DNA from: Carallia brachiata
Taxonomy: Eukaryota; Streptophyta; Magnoliopsida; Malpighiales; Rhizophoraceae
Assembly: GCA_021464245.1 (NCBI GenBank)
Contig: JADCRB010000020.1
Location: forward strand, 454,502-518,501
Length of the DNA: 64,000 nucleotides
Direction of reading: 5' to 3'
In this document: positions 48,814 to 60,192 of the stretch, in pieces
Layout: every line of letters starts with the position of its first letter
Position numbering within the stretch: the stretch's first letter is position 1
The notes under the pieces: model-generated
Database searches by the model: none
What the model was told of the DNA's origin: nothing
What the model saw: the letters and a program-made list of their open reading frames with translations, nothing else
Program-made: the position numbers and the translations under genes

Positions 48814-49000
48814 ATGGATGCGCTGCCACCGCCTGCACCTGTTGTGCCACCAAATGAACCACAACCATCCAAGAAGAAAGCCACACAGTTGCAGATAGCC
48901 AGGCGTGGTCCTGGATCTCTAGGGGGGTAAGATATCCATACTTGGCAATCACTTTAAAGCTAATGTTACAACTACTAAGGGTTACTTCTTCCATTACAAT
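48814..49000 (+). pseudogene. ARGONAUTE4-clade N-terminal exon, frameshifted
   Basis: The ATG at 48814 opens MDALPPPAPVVPPN, then QIARRGPGSLGG, and the frame stops at 48930. In the next frame the sequence continues without a gap as KISILGNHFKANV and GYFFHYN, up to a donor site (GTATGT at 49001). The order proline-rich start, (I/M)AR(R/K)G.G..G, K...L.NHFK.NV, FFHY is that of the N-terminal part of AGO4, AGO6 and AGO9. A six-G run at 48923 with one G too many accounts for the shift, giving 62 codons if ignored. AGO4-clade proteins bind 24-nt siRNAs for RNA-directed DNA methylation. No PAZ or PIWI exons were found downstream, so this is a gene fragment. Confidence 0.75.
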
Positions 49001-49649
49001 GTATGTTAAAATTTTGCTTTATGGTCTAATTAATTATCTAATAAAATGCTCCGATGTGATATGATGTTCTTCATTCATTGTTTTTTTGACCCGTTCTGGT
49101 CTTTCCCTACTCAATTTGTCAGGTTGGTAAGCAATTATATCTACCCGGGTATTCATATCATTTGAAAATTTCTATGTGATTAGGATTCAAACGACAAATG
49201 ATTTGTTTTCTTAATTTAGAATAAGAATTCTCATTCAATAGGCTTATAGGTGTTAATAAATTAGATGTGGGCAACTTTAGTTTTTGTCCTCATCTCACCA
49301 ACTCTGGCTCCACATTACTCAATCAGAATTTTATCCGTAAATTCTTTTGCTTGTGAGTGAGCATGGTTGCTAATCTATTTGTTGTTTTATGAGGTTTCAG
49401 TTTCTTTTAACTTGGTTGAATAGGATTCTACGTAAACACGTCAATCTTCTGCGCATGTTTATGCTGATTTTGATGGGAATTCAGCTAATGATGTTGTAAA
49501 AGGTTCTGTTGGAAACGAAAAGTTGATCGTCGAGGTATGATATATTGAGGCCATCTTATGTCCTTAATTTTTGTTAACAAATTTATTGACCTGTGTGTGA
49601 ACTTAATTCAGTTGACTTTGCATCTTTCTTTTTATTTCTTGATGACTAT
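49001..49649. other. Possible intron/exon remnant after the AGO4-like exon
   Basis: A stretch near 49468-49538 reads YADFDGNSANDVV and ends at a possible donor (GAG then GTATGA). It might be a decayed second exon, but it does not clearly match AGO4 exon 2. Otherwise nothing recognised. Confidence 0.25.
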
Positions 49650-49951
49650 TGATGGAGATAAGCTTGATGAGGAATAAAATCACGCCGCAGATATTTCATT
49701 TTAGAATAATCAGCCGCCTTGTCCGCAAAGTCATCCGTCCGGTCTGTCTACTCTTTCAATGCCAGTCGGTAGATTATGAGAAGATCGTAAAAATTATAAT
49801 TTGTTATTTTATTCCCTAATTTGTATATAGTTTTACATGGTTATTTCTTTGGCCTTACAATTGTACAATGTATATAAAGAGTCTTCAGGCTAGACTCTCT
49901 GCAGTACAATGATACAATTGTTTCTTACCCTTTGGCTTCTAAAAGTCTTTA
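49650..49951 (+). repeat. LTR A, first copy (solo or remnant)
   Basis: Starts tgatggagata and ends aaaagtcttta, followed by a degenerate primer-site-like CGGTATTAGACC. It matches 50381-50658 over its length, including gttattttattccct, a TATA-like tgtatataaagag and tagactctct. It has extra bases near the start. Confidence 0.7.
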
Positions 49952-50366
49952 CGGTATTAGACCCTGAATCTCGCTACCCCTTACATTTAATGGTGAACTA
50001 GAGCCCTCAGGTGAGTTAGGTCTAACTTAGGTGAGTTGGACTATCGTTGTTTGTTCACGCTTCTAATCCAAGTGAGTTGGGCCCAACTTAGGTGAGTTGG
50101 GCTTTCATGTGAGGGGACGTGTTGGAGCATAAGGTGTAGAAATCTCATATTGGAAAAGAAGAAATAAGTAAATTAATATATAAGTGTAGTTAGAATACTC
50201 ATAACCTAAACCTTAAGGTTTTAGGCAAGATGTGGTGTACAAAAAGCCCATTTAGTGTTGCATGTTTCTTCCCTCTTGTAATTCATCTAAGTTATTAGGT
50301 CCTACGTTTCTGTAAATCTTTACATCATCCAAGTTATTAGGGCTTACACTTCTATAAATCTTTACA
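49952..50366 (+). mobile_element. TRIM-like fragment with LTR B
   Basis: 49952-50119 is a short internal-type region containing repeated ggtgagttggg motifs and ending in a purine-rich stretch (gtgaggggacg). LTR B follows (50120-50366), starting tgttggagca, ending tttaca, and followed at 50367 by TGGTATTAAAGC, one or two bases from the initiator-Met primer-binding site. Short internal, PPT-like stretch and TG...CA ends suit a terminal-repeat retrotransposon in miniature or a decayed LTR element nested between the two LTR A copies. Confidence 0.5.
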
Positions 50367-50380
50367 TGGTATTAAAGCAT

Positions 50381-50658
50381 TGATGGAGATAATCAGATAT
50401 TTTGTCTAGGAATAATCAATCGCCTTGTCCTAAAAGTCATTCGCCAAGTCTGTCTGCCTTCTCAATACCAGCCGGTAGATTATAAGAAGATCGCAGAGAA
50501 TTATAATTTGTTATTTTATTCCCTTATTTGTATATAATTCTATATGTTTATTTCTTTGGCCTTATGATTGTACAGTGTTTATAAAGAGCCTTAAGGCTAG
50601 ACTCTCTATAATACAACGATACAATTGTTTTTAGCCCTTTGGTTTCTAAAAGTCTTTA
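50381..50658 (+). repeat. LTR A, second copy (5' LTR of the copia remnant)
   Basis: Direct relative of 49650-49951. It is followed at once by the primer-binding site TGGTATCAGAGC (50659-50670), so this is the 5' LTR of the gag-pol remnant to the right. Contains a TATA-like tgtttataaagag 75-85 bp before its end. Confidence 0.7.
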
Positions 50659-50670
50659 TGGTATCAGAGC
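50659..50670 (+). other. Retrotransposon primer-binding site
   Basis: TGGTATCAGAGC is complementary to the 3' end of plant initiator methionine tRNA, the usual primer of copia-type reverse transcription. Confidence 0.8.
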
Positions 50671-50779
50671 TATAGGCAATGGCCACTATAACTTGATTCA
50701 CTCCCAAATATCCTTACCCAACAACACTGAATGTTGCAAACTTTGTTTCTATGCAATTAAATTTATCAAACTAAGTTAT

Positions 50780-52310
50780 ATGGAAAACACCAGTAATGGC
50801 CTAGGTGGAAAGTCAAGATTTACAAGGTTTTTTAATGATGAGACTCTTGTACCAAACCAATTCATCAACAGTCCCGCAAGCAGCTCAAAAATTACCCCAA
50901 AGACTATCACAAATCCCGACTTCACTGAATGGAAAAGGATGGATCGGCTATTTAGAGGCTGGATCACCAGTACTTTGAGCGAATAAACGTTGGGTCTAAT
51001 TGTTGGTCTTGAAACTTTTGAAGAGGTTTGGAAAATTCTTTATAGTACTTTTGCCCAGAATTCTCTTGAAAGAGAATTGAATTTAAATTTTGATATTGCC
51101 CAAATTTCAAAAGGAACCAATGCACTTGAGGCTTATTTATGCAAATTTAAAACTTTATGTGATAATATTGCTGCTATTGGAAAGCCTATTCCAGATTAAA
51201 ACAAGGTAATTGCATTGCTCCAAGGTTTGGGCTCAGGCTATGAAGCTTATGTTACAACTATGTTAAAGCCCCCAGTACTAACGTTTAATCAGTTAGTCTC
51301 ACTCTTACAAAGATATGAAGAATGACTTAAAGCCATAACTACAGAGCATCCTCCACAGGTCACATTTTTTGGCCAACAACAGCATGGACGTGGAACAAAC
51401 CCAGAGGTCATGGGTACTTCAACTCCAGAGGAAAAGATTTTTCATATAGAGGTTCATACAGAGGCAATCAGTTTGCTGGAAACAATGAAGCTAAGCGTGG
51501 TGAGGAAGCCAATCGAGGAGGAAATCGTGGGGGAAATCAATTTATTCCCTTGGACAAGGTATCGATGTCTGATGACCCTGTAGGCCAAATAGCGATATAG
51601 TTTGTCAAATCTGTGGTAAGAACCAGCATACTACTATTAAATGTTTTTAGAGGTATAACCATGCTTGAGGAACAGAGCATGTCTCATGCACTTGTAGCTT
51701 TTGCAATCTCCTATGTAGAAACATCTAAATGGTTACCGGATTTTGGGCTACATTGTACATGACCAATGATCCAGGTAAACTATTCAATTTGAAACGTTAT
51801 ACTGGAGGTGATGTTATCATGGTAGGCAATAGTGATTCTATTAAAATTACACATATTCGAGATGTAGAAATAAAATCTAAGCCACAGTCTTTAATTCTTT
51901 GAGATGTTTTTTGGTTCCTAACATTAAGAGGGATTTGCTTTTTATTAGTCAATTGACCTCTAATTTTTCATACGTAATTTCTTTTGACAATGTTGGTTGT
52001 GTGATTAAGGACAGGAGAACGGGTCAAATAATAACAATGGGAGTTAAAGAAATGGAGTTTATGCCATAGGTGAAGATCGTGAACTGGCACTATTTTCTTC
52101 CAGATTTTAGAGGACTACTGAAGATGTCTGGCATAGGCAACTAGGACACCCTCATCAACGGGTTCTTGACTATCTTCAGAAAAATAATTTAATTAAGTTT
52201 AATAGTTTTACTAAGTCTCAAAACATTTGTGAAAGCTGTCAACTCAAGAAGTCATGTCGACTACCTTTTATATCTTGTTCGAAAAGATGTGAGACTCCTT
52301 TTAAGAAAGT
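50780..52310 (+). pseudogene. Ty1/copia gag-pol remnant
   Basis: One main frame with several stops and shifts. A gag-like region starts MENTSNG at 50780, with ITNPDFTEWKRMDR and later EAYLCKFKTLCDNIAAIGKP and LLQGLGSGYEAYV, typical of copia gag (UBN2 type). In-frame stops fall at 50984, 51197 and beyond. A CCHC zinc knuckle (CQICGKNQHTTIKC) lies near 51605-51650. The protease site near 51735 is degenerate: the usual D-S-G is D-F-G. The pre-integrase zinc finger follows (VWHRQLGHPHQRVL ... CESCQLKKSC, 52120-52260). Homology stops near 52310, before the integrase core, reverse transcriptase and RNase H. Not able to transpose by itself. Confidence 0.85.
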
Positions 52311-52985
52311 GAACATTTTTATTGACATTTTCGAGTAAAAATTTGACTTCTGTTTCGTGTGGCTCGTAAATGCAAAATTAAAAATTGAAAAGTAATTTGG
52401 TTGTGAGAAAGTGAATAGTTTCATTTTCAATTTCTTGCGAGTCATTTGTTTGTTGAAAGTTGTCAATGAGTAGTGACATGACACGCCTCTGCTCATTGTT
52501 CTCATGGTGTAAATATAGGAAGAACAAAACTTTGTGCTGTGCAGTACGAAAAGGTTCAAAATTGAAATAACTCGCGCAAGTGTGGCTAAGAAATTAATAT
52601 ATTTCTTGATATTTTATTTTAGTCTAATTTGATTTTTTTTTGAAAAATATTTGGGTATATTTTGATAAATCTTCCTTTTTCTGTTTTTTTTTTTTTTTTT
52701 CCTTTTAAGTTCAAAAAATTTGGTTGAGATGTTTTAGCGATTTCTTCGAAGATAACCGTCCCAAAAATTCGAAAAATCTTATCGGATCCAAACGACTACC
52801 CATTTATTTCCATCATGACTACGGCATCATCTGCCATCCTTTATAAGTTCAAGCTGTAAAGCGTAAATTTCGAATTTAAAACAATTAAACTCGAAAATAT
52901 AAAAATAAATTATAAATAAAAATTTAAAATAAAAAAAAATTTACGTGGGGTTGATCTCCGTAGATCCTCCGATTAGTGTTCCTTT
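52311..52985. other. Intergenic, partly repeated
   Basis: 52560-52850 resembles 57515-57640 and 62640-62920: taagaaattaatatatttcttg, the tttagtctaatttgattttt stretch, gataaatcttcc..tt, and actacggcatcatctgccatcc near 52817. No gene recognised. Confidence 0.4.
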
Positions 52986-52989
52986 TTTT

Positions 52990-53230
52990 GACTCCGTCAA
53001 GGGCTGCACGAGCTTGATCTTGACAGAAATAATTTCCACAGCTTTTTTTTGAACTGGGTAGACTGAAACTGGATCTGATTTGGACGTTTTGACTACGGTT
53101 AAGAACCGCAGAGACTTGATCTGAGCCGATCTGGCTTAATTTTACCGAGGGTCGAAGGGACTTATTCTCGGATGAGTTGCCTGAATTTTACTGAGGGCCG
53201 TATGAGACTTAATCCCAGCCGAATTGGTAG
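52990..53230. repeat. Degenerate short tandem repeat
   Basis: Four or so diverged segments share the theme gactcc/accg aggg.cg, a gagacttgatct stretch, and gccgatctgg. The period is about 60-70 bp. Origin unknown. Confidence 0.45.
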
Positions 53231-53554
53231 TAATTTGATATTTTCAGATCTATATTCTCATAAATTCAGATTTACAGTGATCGGAGAATATAAATCTAAA
53301 AATAACTTTAGAAATGGAAACAGCAAATTTTTTGGGACTTACCCCTGAAATATCTCTTAAAAAGGAGTTAGAAGAGTATACTGCAGAGTAAAAGCACGTA
53401 AGAAAAGAGAAATTTTTATTTTTCTCTCAAATTCTCTGAATTTTTCTGTCTACAGATTTGCTGAATATATTTTAAACTGAGGGGTAGAAATCTATTTATA
53501 GGATTCATTTCCCATGTGAAAATCACATGAGAAAGGAAGAAATTTTTCTTCCGC

Positions 53555-53590
53555 GTCGGCGTTGCCAATTTTGAGATTGGCAACGCCGAC
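53555..53590. repeat. Perfect 15-bp hairpin
   Basis: GTCGGCGTTGCCAAT and ATTGGCAACGCCGAC are exact complements separated by TTTGAG. The stem is GC-rich in AT-rich surroundings. Just upstream catgtgaaaatcacatg forms a second small palindrome. Confidence 0.9.
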
Positions 53591-53750
53591 AATCATTTGA
53601 TTTTTTTTTTTTTTTTTTTTTAAATAATGTTTACACAAGCCTACAGAAAAATCTCTGTGCCTGATTTCCGAAACACACAACCAGTTAGTTTTTTTTTTTT
53701 TCGTTTTTGAGAACATACTCTCCCAATTACTATGATACAAAATTAATTTA

Positions 53751-53905
53751 ATGGCCCATGAACAAGAAGAAGAAGGAAGACCCAAAGAGGCAAAACCTTC
53801 GTCCTCTGATCCATCAAGGAAACGTCAGATGGCCGCAGGTTCAAAGGCATTGTCGGCTCCTCCTCCTCCTCGTCCTATTCTTTCGTGGTGGTTCACTCCA
53901 AAAAG
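53751..53905 (+). CDS. Putative first exon of the unrecognised gene (copy C)
   Basis: The ATG at 53751 starts MAHEQEEEGRPKEAKP, followed by SSSDPS, GSKALSAPPPPRP and WWFTPK, ending at donor AAAAG then GTAATC. It resembles copy A at the acidic start, the SSSDPS motif and the proline run. It is 17 bp longer, so the residues just before the donor are read in another frame (WWFTPK instead of VHSKK). Copy D ends in the C frame (FSPK), so C may be the better reference. No function can be assigned. Confidence 0.4.
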
Positions 53906-54792
53906 GTAATCTTTTTTTTTTGTGGATTTGGTTTTTTTTCTTCCTTCAATGGTCTGGGTTCTTGGGTTTTTGGGGGAGTTTGATTTGAGGTTTCTGTGTT
54001 TGTATAATTGTATTGCCTTTGGTCTCCGAATTCTAAATTATAGGAAATCCTTCACAAACAAGACAGATAGTGAATGTATCCCATTTTTATTCTTGATTAT
54101 GGATTAATTTTGATAATTATTTTTCCACGGGATCTAACTTCAAATTTCTTTCTTTTTTTTGGAACTCTATTAGTATGAAAGCAACCTTGGGAAATCTAAG
54201 CATTGGCAACAATAATATTCAGAGCAGTTATGTATATCTTTGGATATTTGATATGAATGTGGTAATTAACACTTATCTCCCCCTCTTTCTTTTTTTCATT
54301 TGTTGCTAATACTCATTGACATATCATCATTTCTATCGTTATAAGTGTATTAGTGGACTGTAATTCAAAATCATATACCTGTCTATCAACATTACTTTGT
54401 GTCTATACATTATATATATCCAGCCAAATGATAATAACTAAAATTAGAACATAGGCAATTCAATATTCATATAATGTTGTTTTGTATGATAATAAGTGAT
54501 ATTTAACCGGCTATAAAATAGTAGCTCTTGAAATAATGTAATGTATCTGCTGTTATAGCTCAAAATAGTAAACATCAAGAATTGTTCTCCATTTTGAAAA
54601 TTCGTAATTTATGTGCCTATAGTATTATAAGCAATGTCCAATATCTGTTAAAAAAAAAATTTCTATCAATTTATGGGATAACTGTTATGAGTATGGCCTG
54701 TTAAAAAAATTACAACAAAGTGAATATAAAGGCCAAGTTTTCAAAAGGAAGTCCTAAACACTTGAATTCAGAAAGCATAATATATATCTAGG

Positions 54793-54863
54793 CAGCAAAG
54801 ATAGTAGAACACCCCCCCTACAGTGTCAGCAAAGATAGTAGAACCCCACCCCCACTACAGTGT
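54793..54863. repeat. 35-bp tandem duplication
   Basis: cagcaaagatagtagaac, a C run and ctacagtgt are repeated twice in succession, differing in the length and composition of the C run. Confidence 0.85.
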
Positions 54864-55401
54864 TCAACTCATTGGTCTCAAATAAGGAAATTTAGCGCGG
54901 GTCACATTATTGCATTCGTTTGACTGATAAAAAGTGTATACATGAAGCAATCCTAGACATACGACATCCTAGGGCACAAATTTCCTAACTGAACCTAGGA
55001 ACATCGGCATCTCATCCGAAAAAGGGCAGTCTAGAGCCTGATGAAGCAAAGAGGGACACATATAAGATCAGCATATATATCCCCCATTGCTATTGTAAGG
55101 CCGCCACGCACAAATATTAATCTCTGTTCTAAACTTGATTATTTTGAATACCTCATCTCTATGTTATTTTATCTCTATGTTTCTTTTTTTTTTGTTGTGG
55201 TGCAGTTGACAAAATTTTGATGACGTCCTAAGTATAATTTTCTAGGTAAATTTTTCAATATTTAATTTTTTAATAGTGTAATTCTCAATAAAAATACTAA
55301 AATAATACATAATTGGTCACTACTTCATAACTTAAGTTAATGTTTACTTTTAAAAAAGTGTTGACAAGACTTAGAATATGAATGCTTTTGTTTCATCTTA
55401 A

Positions 55402-55659
55402 TTTACCGGGCAATTCCCTACACTAACATTTGCCGCTGTTGCACAACTTGCCACAGTACAATGGTCTCCATTCGCTGTACCCCACCAAGATGGACCTTGT
55501 ATTGAAGAGCAAAGAAACGGCCAGCATCAACTGCAACTGACAGGAGGTAATTATAGTTTATTCACCATCCATCCCCAATATCTATTGAATAAAGCTCCTA
55601 CAGTTCCCCATGATACGAAGTGTATTGATTGTGCTGGTACCCTTATAACTCGAAAATGA
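55402..55659 (+). other. Unrecognised open frame without ATG
   Basis: Eighty-five codons stay open up to a TGA at 55657 in less AT-rich sequence. The reading contains AQLATVQWSPFAVPHQDGP and, later, GNYSLFTIHPQYLL and CIDCAG. It might be an exon remnant of a nearby decayed gene. No family recognised and no splice evidence. Confidence 0.2.
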
Positions 55660-57149
55660 GAGTTTATCTTGATAAACTTGATACAGGGTCGGTTGGGGAA
55701 CTTTTTGAACGATAGCCATACAAGAATTGGGGCCAAAAAATGCAAATATTTTGCTTGGGCCTATGGTTCTCCATACATTGGATGCATGCTAGAAAACTTC
55801 ATCGACAGGCGTATCCATGGACTCTCTTCTGGAAGTAAATCTCTCCTACAAATGTTCTATACAGTGGAGAGAAAATGCATTGACGTGCAAAAATAGATAG
55901 CCGAAGCAACTACCGATCCAACAACCTGCAATTGCAAATTGTTGTACAATTATTCGATATTGTATAAATATTAACGATGAACAAGTGTATCAGAATGAAA
56001 CCATTGATTAATATTATATTTACCTTGACAACAAAAATGAAGGTGGAAGGCACTTTCAGATAGTGCCCTAATTTTAGTTCTTGAAAAAATCAAGTGTTCA
56101 CGGCAACAACGTTGATGTAGCCATAAGTTTTGTAAACCATGTTTGCGATTGAATTTTCGGGGTAGATACACCCCTGAACACATTGAGCTCTATTGTCTGC
56201 GTATCAGAAAAATGTTACTAAAATTGATATTCTATTGCCAATATACATCAATGTAACAGATTGCGAAAATTATATTTAAATTATTGTATTTCTATGGCTA
56301 ACAAAATGATGAATACCATATCTGTTGTTGCCTGTATTGTTCCAACTGGGAAAATGAAGACAAATGCTAATCGGCGAGCTGTGATTTCAAACAAAAATAG
56401 TTATCAAATTGAAAGGAAAGAAGCCTATGTTTCCTCAAAAAACACAAGATGAGACAGAGTGGCTGCCACAGCTGCAAAACTCAGTATATATGCTCTATGA
56501 AAAAGGTACCAGTTGAGATTTGAGAGTAAAGACCAAGGATAATTTTTCCTTTTCTTCCTGTTCTCAAAGTAAACTTTCCTTTACACTATTTTTATGTTTG
56601 TTTAGCCAATAACCACATAACAAATATTGACTGAAAATTGTTGATAATTTAGCACAGCTTCAGAACTCATTTTTGGAGACATATGGAAGAGTAATTAAAA
56701 GCAGAAACTAGAAAGGGATGAGCTTTCTGTTTTCCCCTTTCTCTCTCCAGTCTCTGGATGTTCGTCAATCGTCACGATCTTTCTATATATATATATATAT
56801 ATATGTATAGCAAAGACTCAAAGTGCGCTCAGTCAAGACTCAAGAGTAAAATGGCAAAAAGCCAAAAAACTCTTTTACTCGTTTGTTTTCTTTTGTTTTT
56901 TTCTTAACCCACCAAGTAATCAAGATTTAACCCAAATTTTTGAGGTTCGCGTCACTTTCAGTTTCGAATTGAAAAATCAGTTCTTACTTAATTTTTTCAG
57001 GTTGGGTTATTTTTTGACACTTTTGAATAATTGAATTCTTGATAGATGAACACTTAAATTCAGTTTTATTCAAACACTACCCAAATCAGTTAAATCTTAT
57101 ACTAATTGAATAATTTCGTTAAATAGAAACATTATATTTATTTATCAAT
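55660..57149. other. Intergenic, nothing firmly recognised
   Basis: Short open frames at 55669-55896 (plus) and 55971-56183 (minus) lie in moderately complex sequence and could be gene remnants, but match no family I know. A (TA)n microsatellite occurs at 56783-56804. Confidence 0.35.
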
Positions 57150-58850
57150 TAATATTGATTTTTACCGCTTCGGAGGGACGAAACTCTGTCCCCATACCTT
57201 CAATTGCTAGTTGAAGTTGAGGACTTGTTTCTGATATTGTTTGCTACAAATATTTCAATATTAGCTTCTAGCTTTCACGTTTATTTTAAAATTCCGTTTT
57301 TAAGGGTTGCAAATAAATATCTAAAATATGACTGATACAAAGTCACAAACCTACCAAATGTTGTTGCAGTGTGAATTCAGTGCGTGCTTGGCTCAAGGAA
57401 CTAAAAGGATTCTGTCATACATGAGTTCCATAAAGCATAATCGTTACATCAAATAGCATGGAACATTAACATCTTGAAGAAATTCTCTCTTAATGGTTTA
57501 AATTAAAATAACCCGTGTGTCCAGTTAAGAAACTAATATATTTGATTTGGAAAAAATAGACGTTTAATTTTGGTCTAATTTATTTATTTATTATTTTTTG
57601 AGAATTTTTTTCGGTCTATTTTTTCAGTGAGGAGATGTTATCTTGTAAAGGATTAGCTTTAATGTTAGCCGTTGATTAGAAGATCTTATACCGTGATTGG
57701 GATCATATCGAGTCTTATAAAGGACGTAATTGGAGATTGACAAGATATCAAAAGATTGAATAAAGTTATCTTCTTCTCAAATTCTCTGTTCTCACCCTAT
57801 ATAGTTAGTATCCGAAATCTTTCTCGAAGTTCTTTCTTGATTAGAATTTCCCGAGTGATTTCCTGGGCTACCTTCCTTTTTTAAGTTCAAGCCAGAGGAA
57901 GCTTGGAGCTTTGTTATGGAAAGCCCTTTGTCGTCTGATCCATCCGAGCAAGGAGAGGTGGCCACAAGTTCAAAGGTATTGTTTGCTCCTCCTCCTCCTA
58001 CATTTTCCAGGTTCTCTCCAAAAGGAAATCTTTTTACATTTATGTTTTTATGTTACTTGGTCTGATTCTACTCTATTTCAAGTTTTGACATTTTGATTTC
58101 TAAGTAACCAGTTTTCTTTTTTTGAGTATGTGTGGATTTGATTTTTTTTTTCTTCGTTGAAGTTTCTGGGTGCGGGAATTGAGCTGTCCGCTGCAGTGCG
58201 CATGGATATTTTGGGTGGTTAATCTAAATGAAAATGGCGTTTTTTATATTCATTTGAGTCTTTGGTTTTTGTATTGCTATTGGTCTCCCAATGGGGTTAT
58301 TGCCTATCCGGTACATGCACTTCTAGTAGCATAATGCAGTAAGAGCTGCTTTGGGTCTTCTACTTGTATCCATACAAATTTCTTATTTATTTTCTTATAG
58401 TTGAAGGGTTGGAAAAGTAGCATATTTATAACGAAAATTTTTTCTTTTACTCTGCAAATTTAAGTTATTGGGTTTTACTTAATCCTTTACATTTGTTACC
58501 TGCTTGTGCATATGTAAGCTATTGCACGCTGTTAAAAAGTAAATCTGCTCTCATGAAATTTTTGCACACATCTTTGGGCATGACACTTAATTGACAAAAT
58601 TATACAAGTTTAACAATAACTTAATGTTCTCTTCATGTAAAATTAAGCTCAAATATACTTTAACATTTATGTTGACAATCTTTTTTCATGCTTGTTATTG
58701 GATAGCTCATCTCTATATTATTCTTTTTTTGTGGTGTAGTTGATATATTTTGAAATTCTTGATGAAGTCCTTAGTATGGTTCTCAAAGGTAAAATTTCCA
58801 ATATTTAATTTTTTTATTTTGTAATTCACTATAAAAAGCACTGGGAACTA
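57150..58850 (+). repeat. Segmental block, plus-strand copy D
   Basis: Carries a first-exon relative at 57916-58024 and the best preserved exon-2-like segment near 58745-58790. Its left part (57200-57640) is repeated in pieces at 60600-60790, 61784-61890 and 62637-62720, with shared sequence such as gcataatc.ttac, caaatagcatggaa.attaacatc and ttaatggttta. Confidence 0.55.
57916..58024 (+). pseudogene. First exon of the unrecognised gene (copy D), donor lost
   Basis: Begins MESPLSSDPSEQGEVATSSK and continues VLFAPPPP and FSRFSPK. The EQEE start of other copies is missing. The donor is altered: AAAAGG is followed by AAATC rather than GTAATC. The exon-2-like segment about 720 bp downstream, before GTAAAA, is intact. 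Probably a decayed copy. Confidence 0.4.
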
Positions 58851-59953
58851 GAGGGGATAACAAGACTAACAGTTAAGCAAACTTGTTTAGAAGAAGTTAG
58901 CTTTAAGGTGTTTGTTATATAAATTACCCAAATTTATAGTAGTGCCACAATTTTGCTGTCTCTCAGGTGCAATCGTACTGTTTTGAACTCTCTGATTTAA
59001 TATAATCAGATTAAGAGTACTGATTGATGATGGCCGTCCCAGAAGAAGGAAGAGACTCCCGGCCTTTGTAGGAAAACTTTGCAGTTGATGGATCGGAATC
59101 TGAAATCAAATTCGCAGGTAAGTCATTCTTTCTTGTTTTTTTTCAACTAGATCTAACTTCTACATTTGGTTAGCCTAAGGAAAGCGTGATATCCGAATAA
59201 TAAATATATTTATTTTTTAACAACCGATTGAAAAATAATAACAACGATAAAAATAGTGAACATAATTCACTATGCATGGCAGTATTATTACTAGATATTT
59301 TCATTTGCCATTCATTACCTTGAATCAAATCATGATATTTTCGTATTTTTAATATAAATCAGGCAAAAAACTTTGCTATCCCTATGTGGTATTTTTTATG
59401 GGAGAAAAGAAAATTAAAGAACGGAAAAGAATGGAAAAAGGAAGCCTCAGTTCGTTTTAGTTACGCGGGTTATTTTGTTTTGGTTTGTGGGTGTGTGTGT
59501 GTCTGTGTGTGTGTCCTACTCATATTTGGATACATAAACTAATTGGAAAAAAAGATCACATTTGCTTGATAATTAAAAAACTATAACCCGGACAAAAAGA
59601 TGTATGAAGATTTTTTTTCTTGACCGAATCACATTAAAGGTTAGTTCAGGGCCTAATTGGGTATCATGGAATATCAATTAAAGACATTTATCACTTTGTT
59701 GTCAGTTTCTTGTTGTTGTTCGTTGTATGTATGATAGAATATGGACGAGGAACTCTGTCAAAACGAAAAGGAAAAAAAAAGTAATTTTTTTTATATATAT
59801 TTTGCATTTAGATATAATTTAGATTGACGAGAAAAAATAGATAAAGATTGACGATAAAGCAATCTTTTTTGTTCAAAAAATTCACAATAAAAAGGCCGAC
59901 ACTTCAAAATTCAAAATTAATAACCTAGTAGAATAGATAACATAACACAGTTT
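58851..59953. other. Intergenic, nothing recognised
   Basis: A less AT-rich stretch at 59030-59120 (gaagaaggaagagactcc ... then ggtaagt) could be an exon with donor but has stops in all frames I read. A (GT)n microsatellite occurs at 59488-59514. Confidence 0.35.
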
Positions 59954-60192
59954 GTAAGAAGGTCATATAATCTATGTCAATAATATGGGCGTTGACAAAT
60001 TCTGCAATTTCAGTTCCTTCATGGGAAAATCTGGAATTTTTATTTTATTATCATATGGGCCCTGTGTTCTTCAAATCTCTGGATTTTTATTTTATTATCA
60101 TATACTTGGAATTTCCTTTACTTATTGTTGGAATGTCGGGTGGTTCAGATGACTGACCAGCAAATCTGCCCACTAGGACAAAGCATAGAATA

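Larger units (their letters stand above)
53751..55380 (+). repeat. Segmental block, plus-strand copy C
   Basis: Carries the first exon at 53751-53905, the repeated tggactgtaattcaa/..atatatccagccaaat stretch (54355-54430) and a degenerate exon-2-like region near 55200-55245, in the same order as minus-strand copies A and B. Between the latter two lies unrelated sequence including a 35-bp tandem duplication. Confidence 0.6.

Noticed and set aside
52239..52559. Minus-strand 106-codon frame overlapping the copia pre-integrase region
   Set aside because: Overlaps clear copia coding sequence on the other strand and has no family resemblance.
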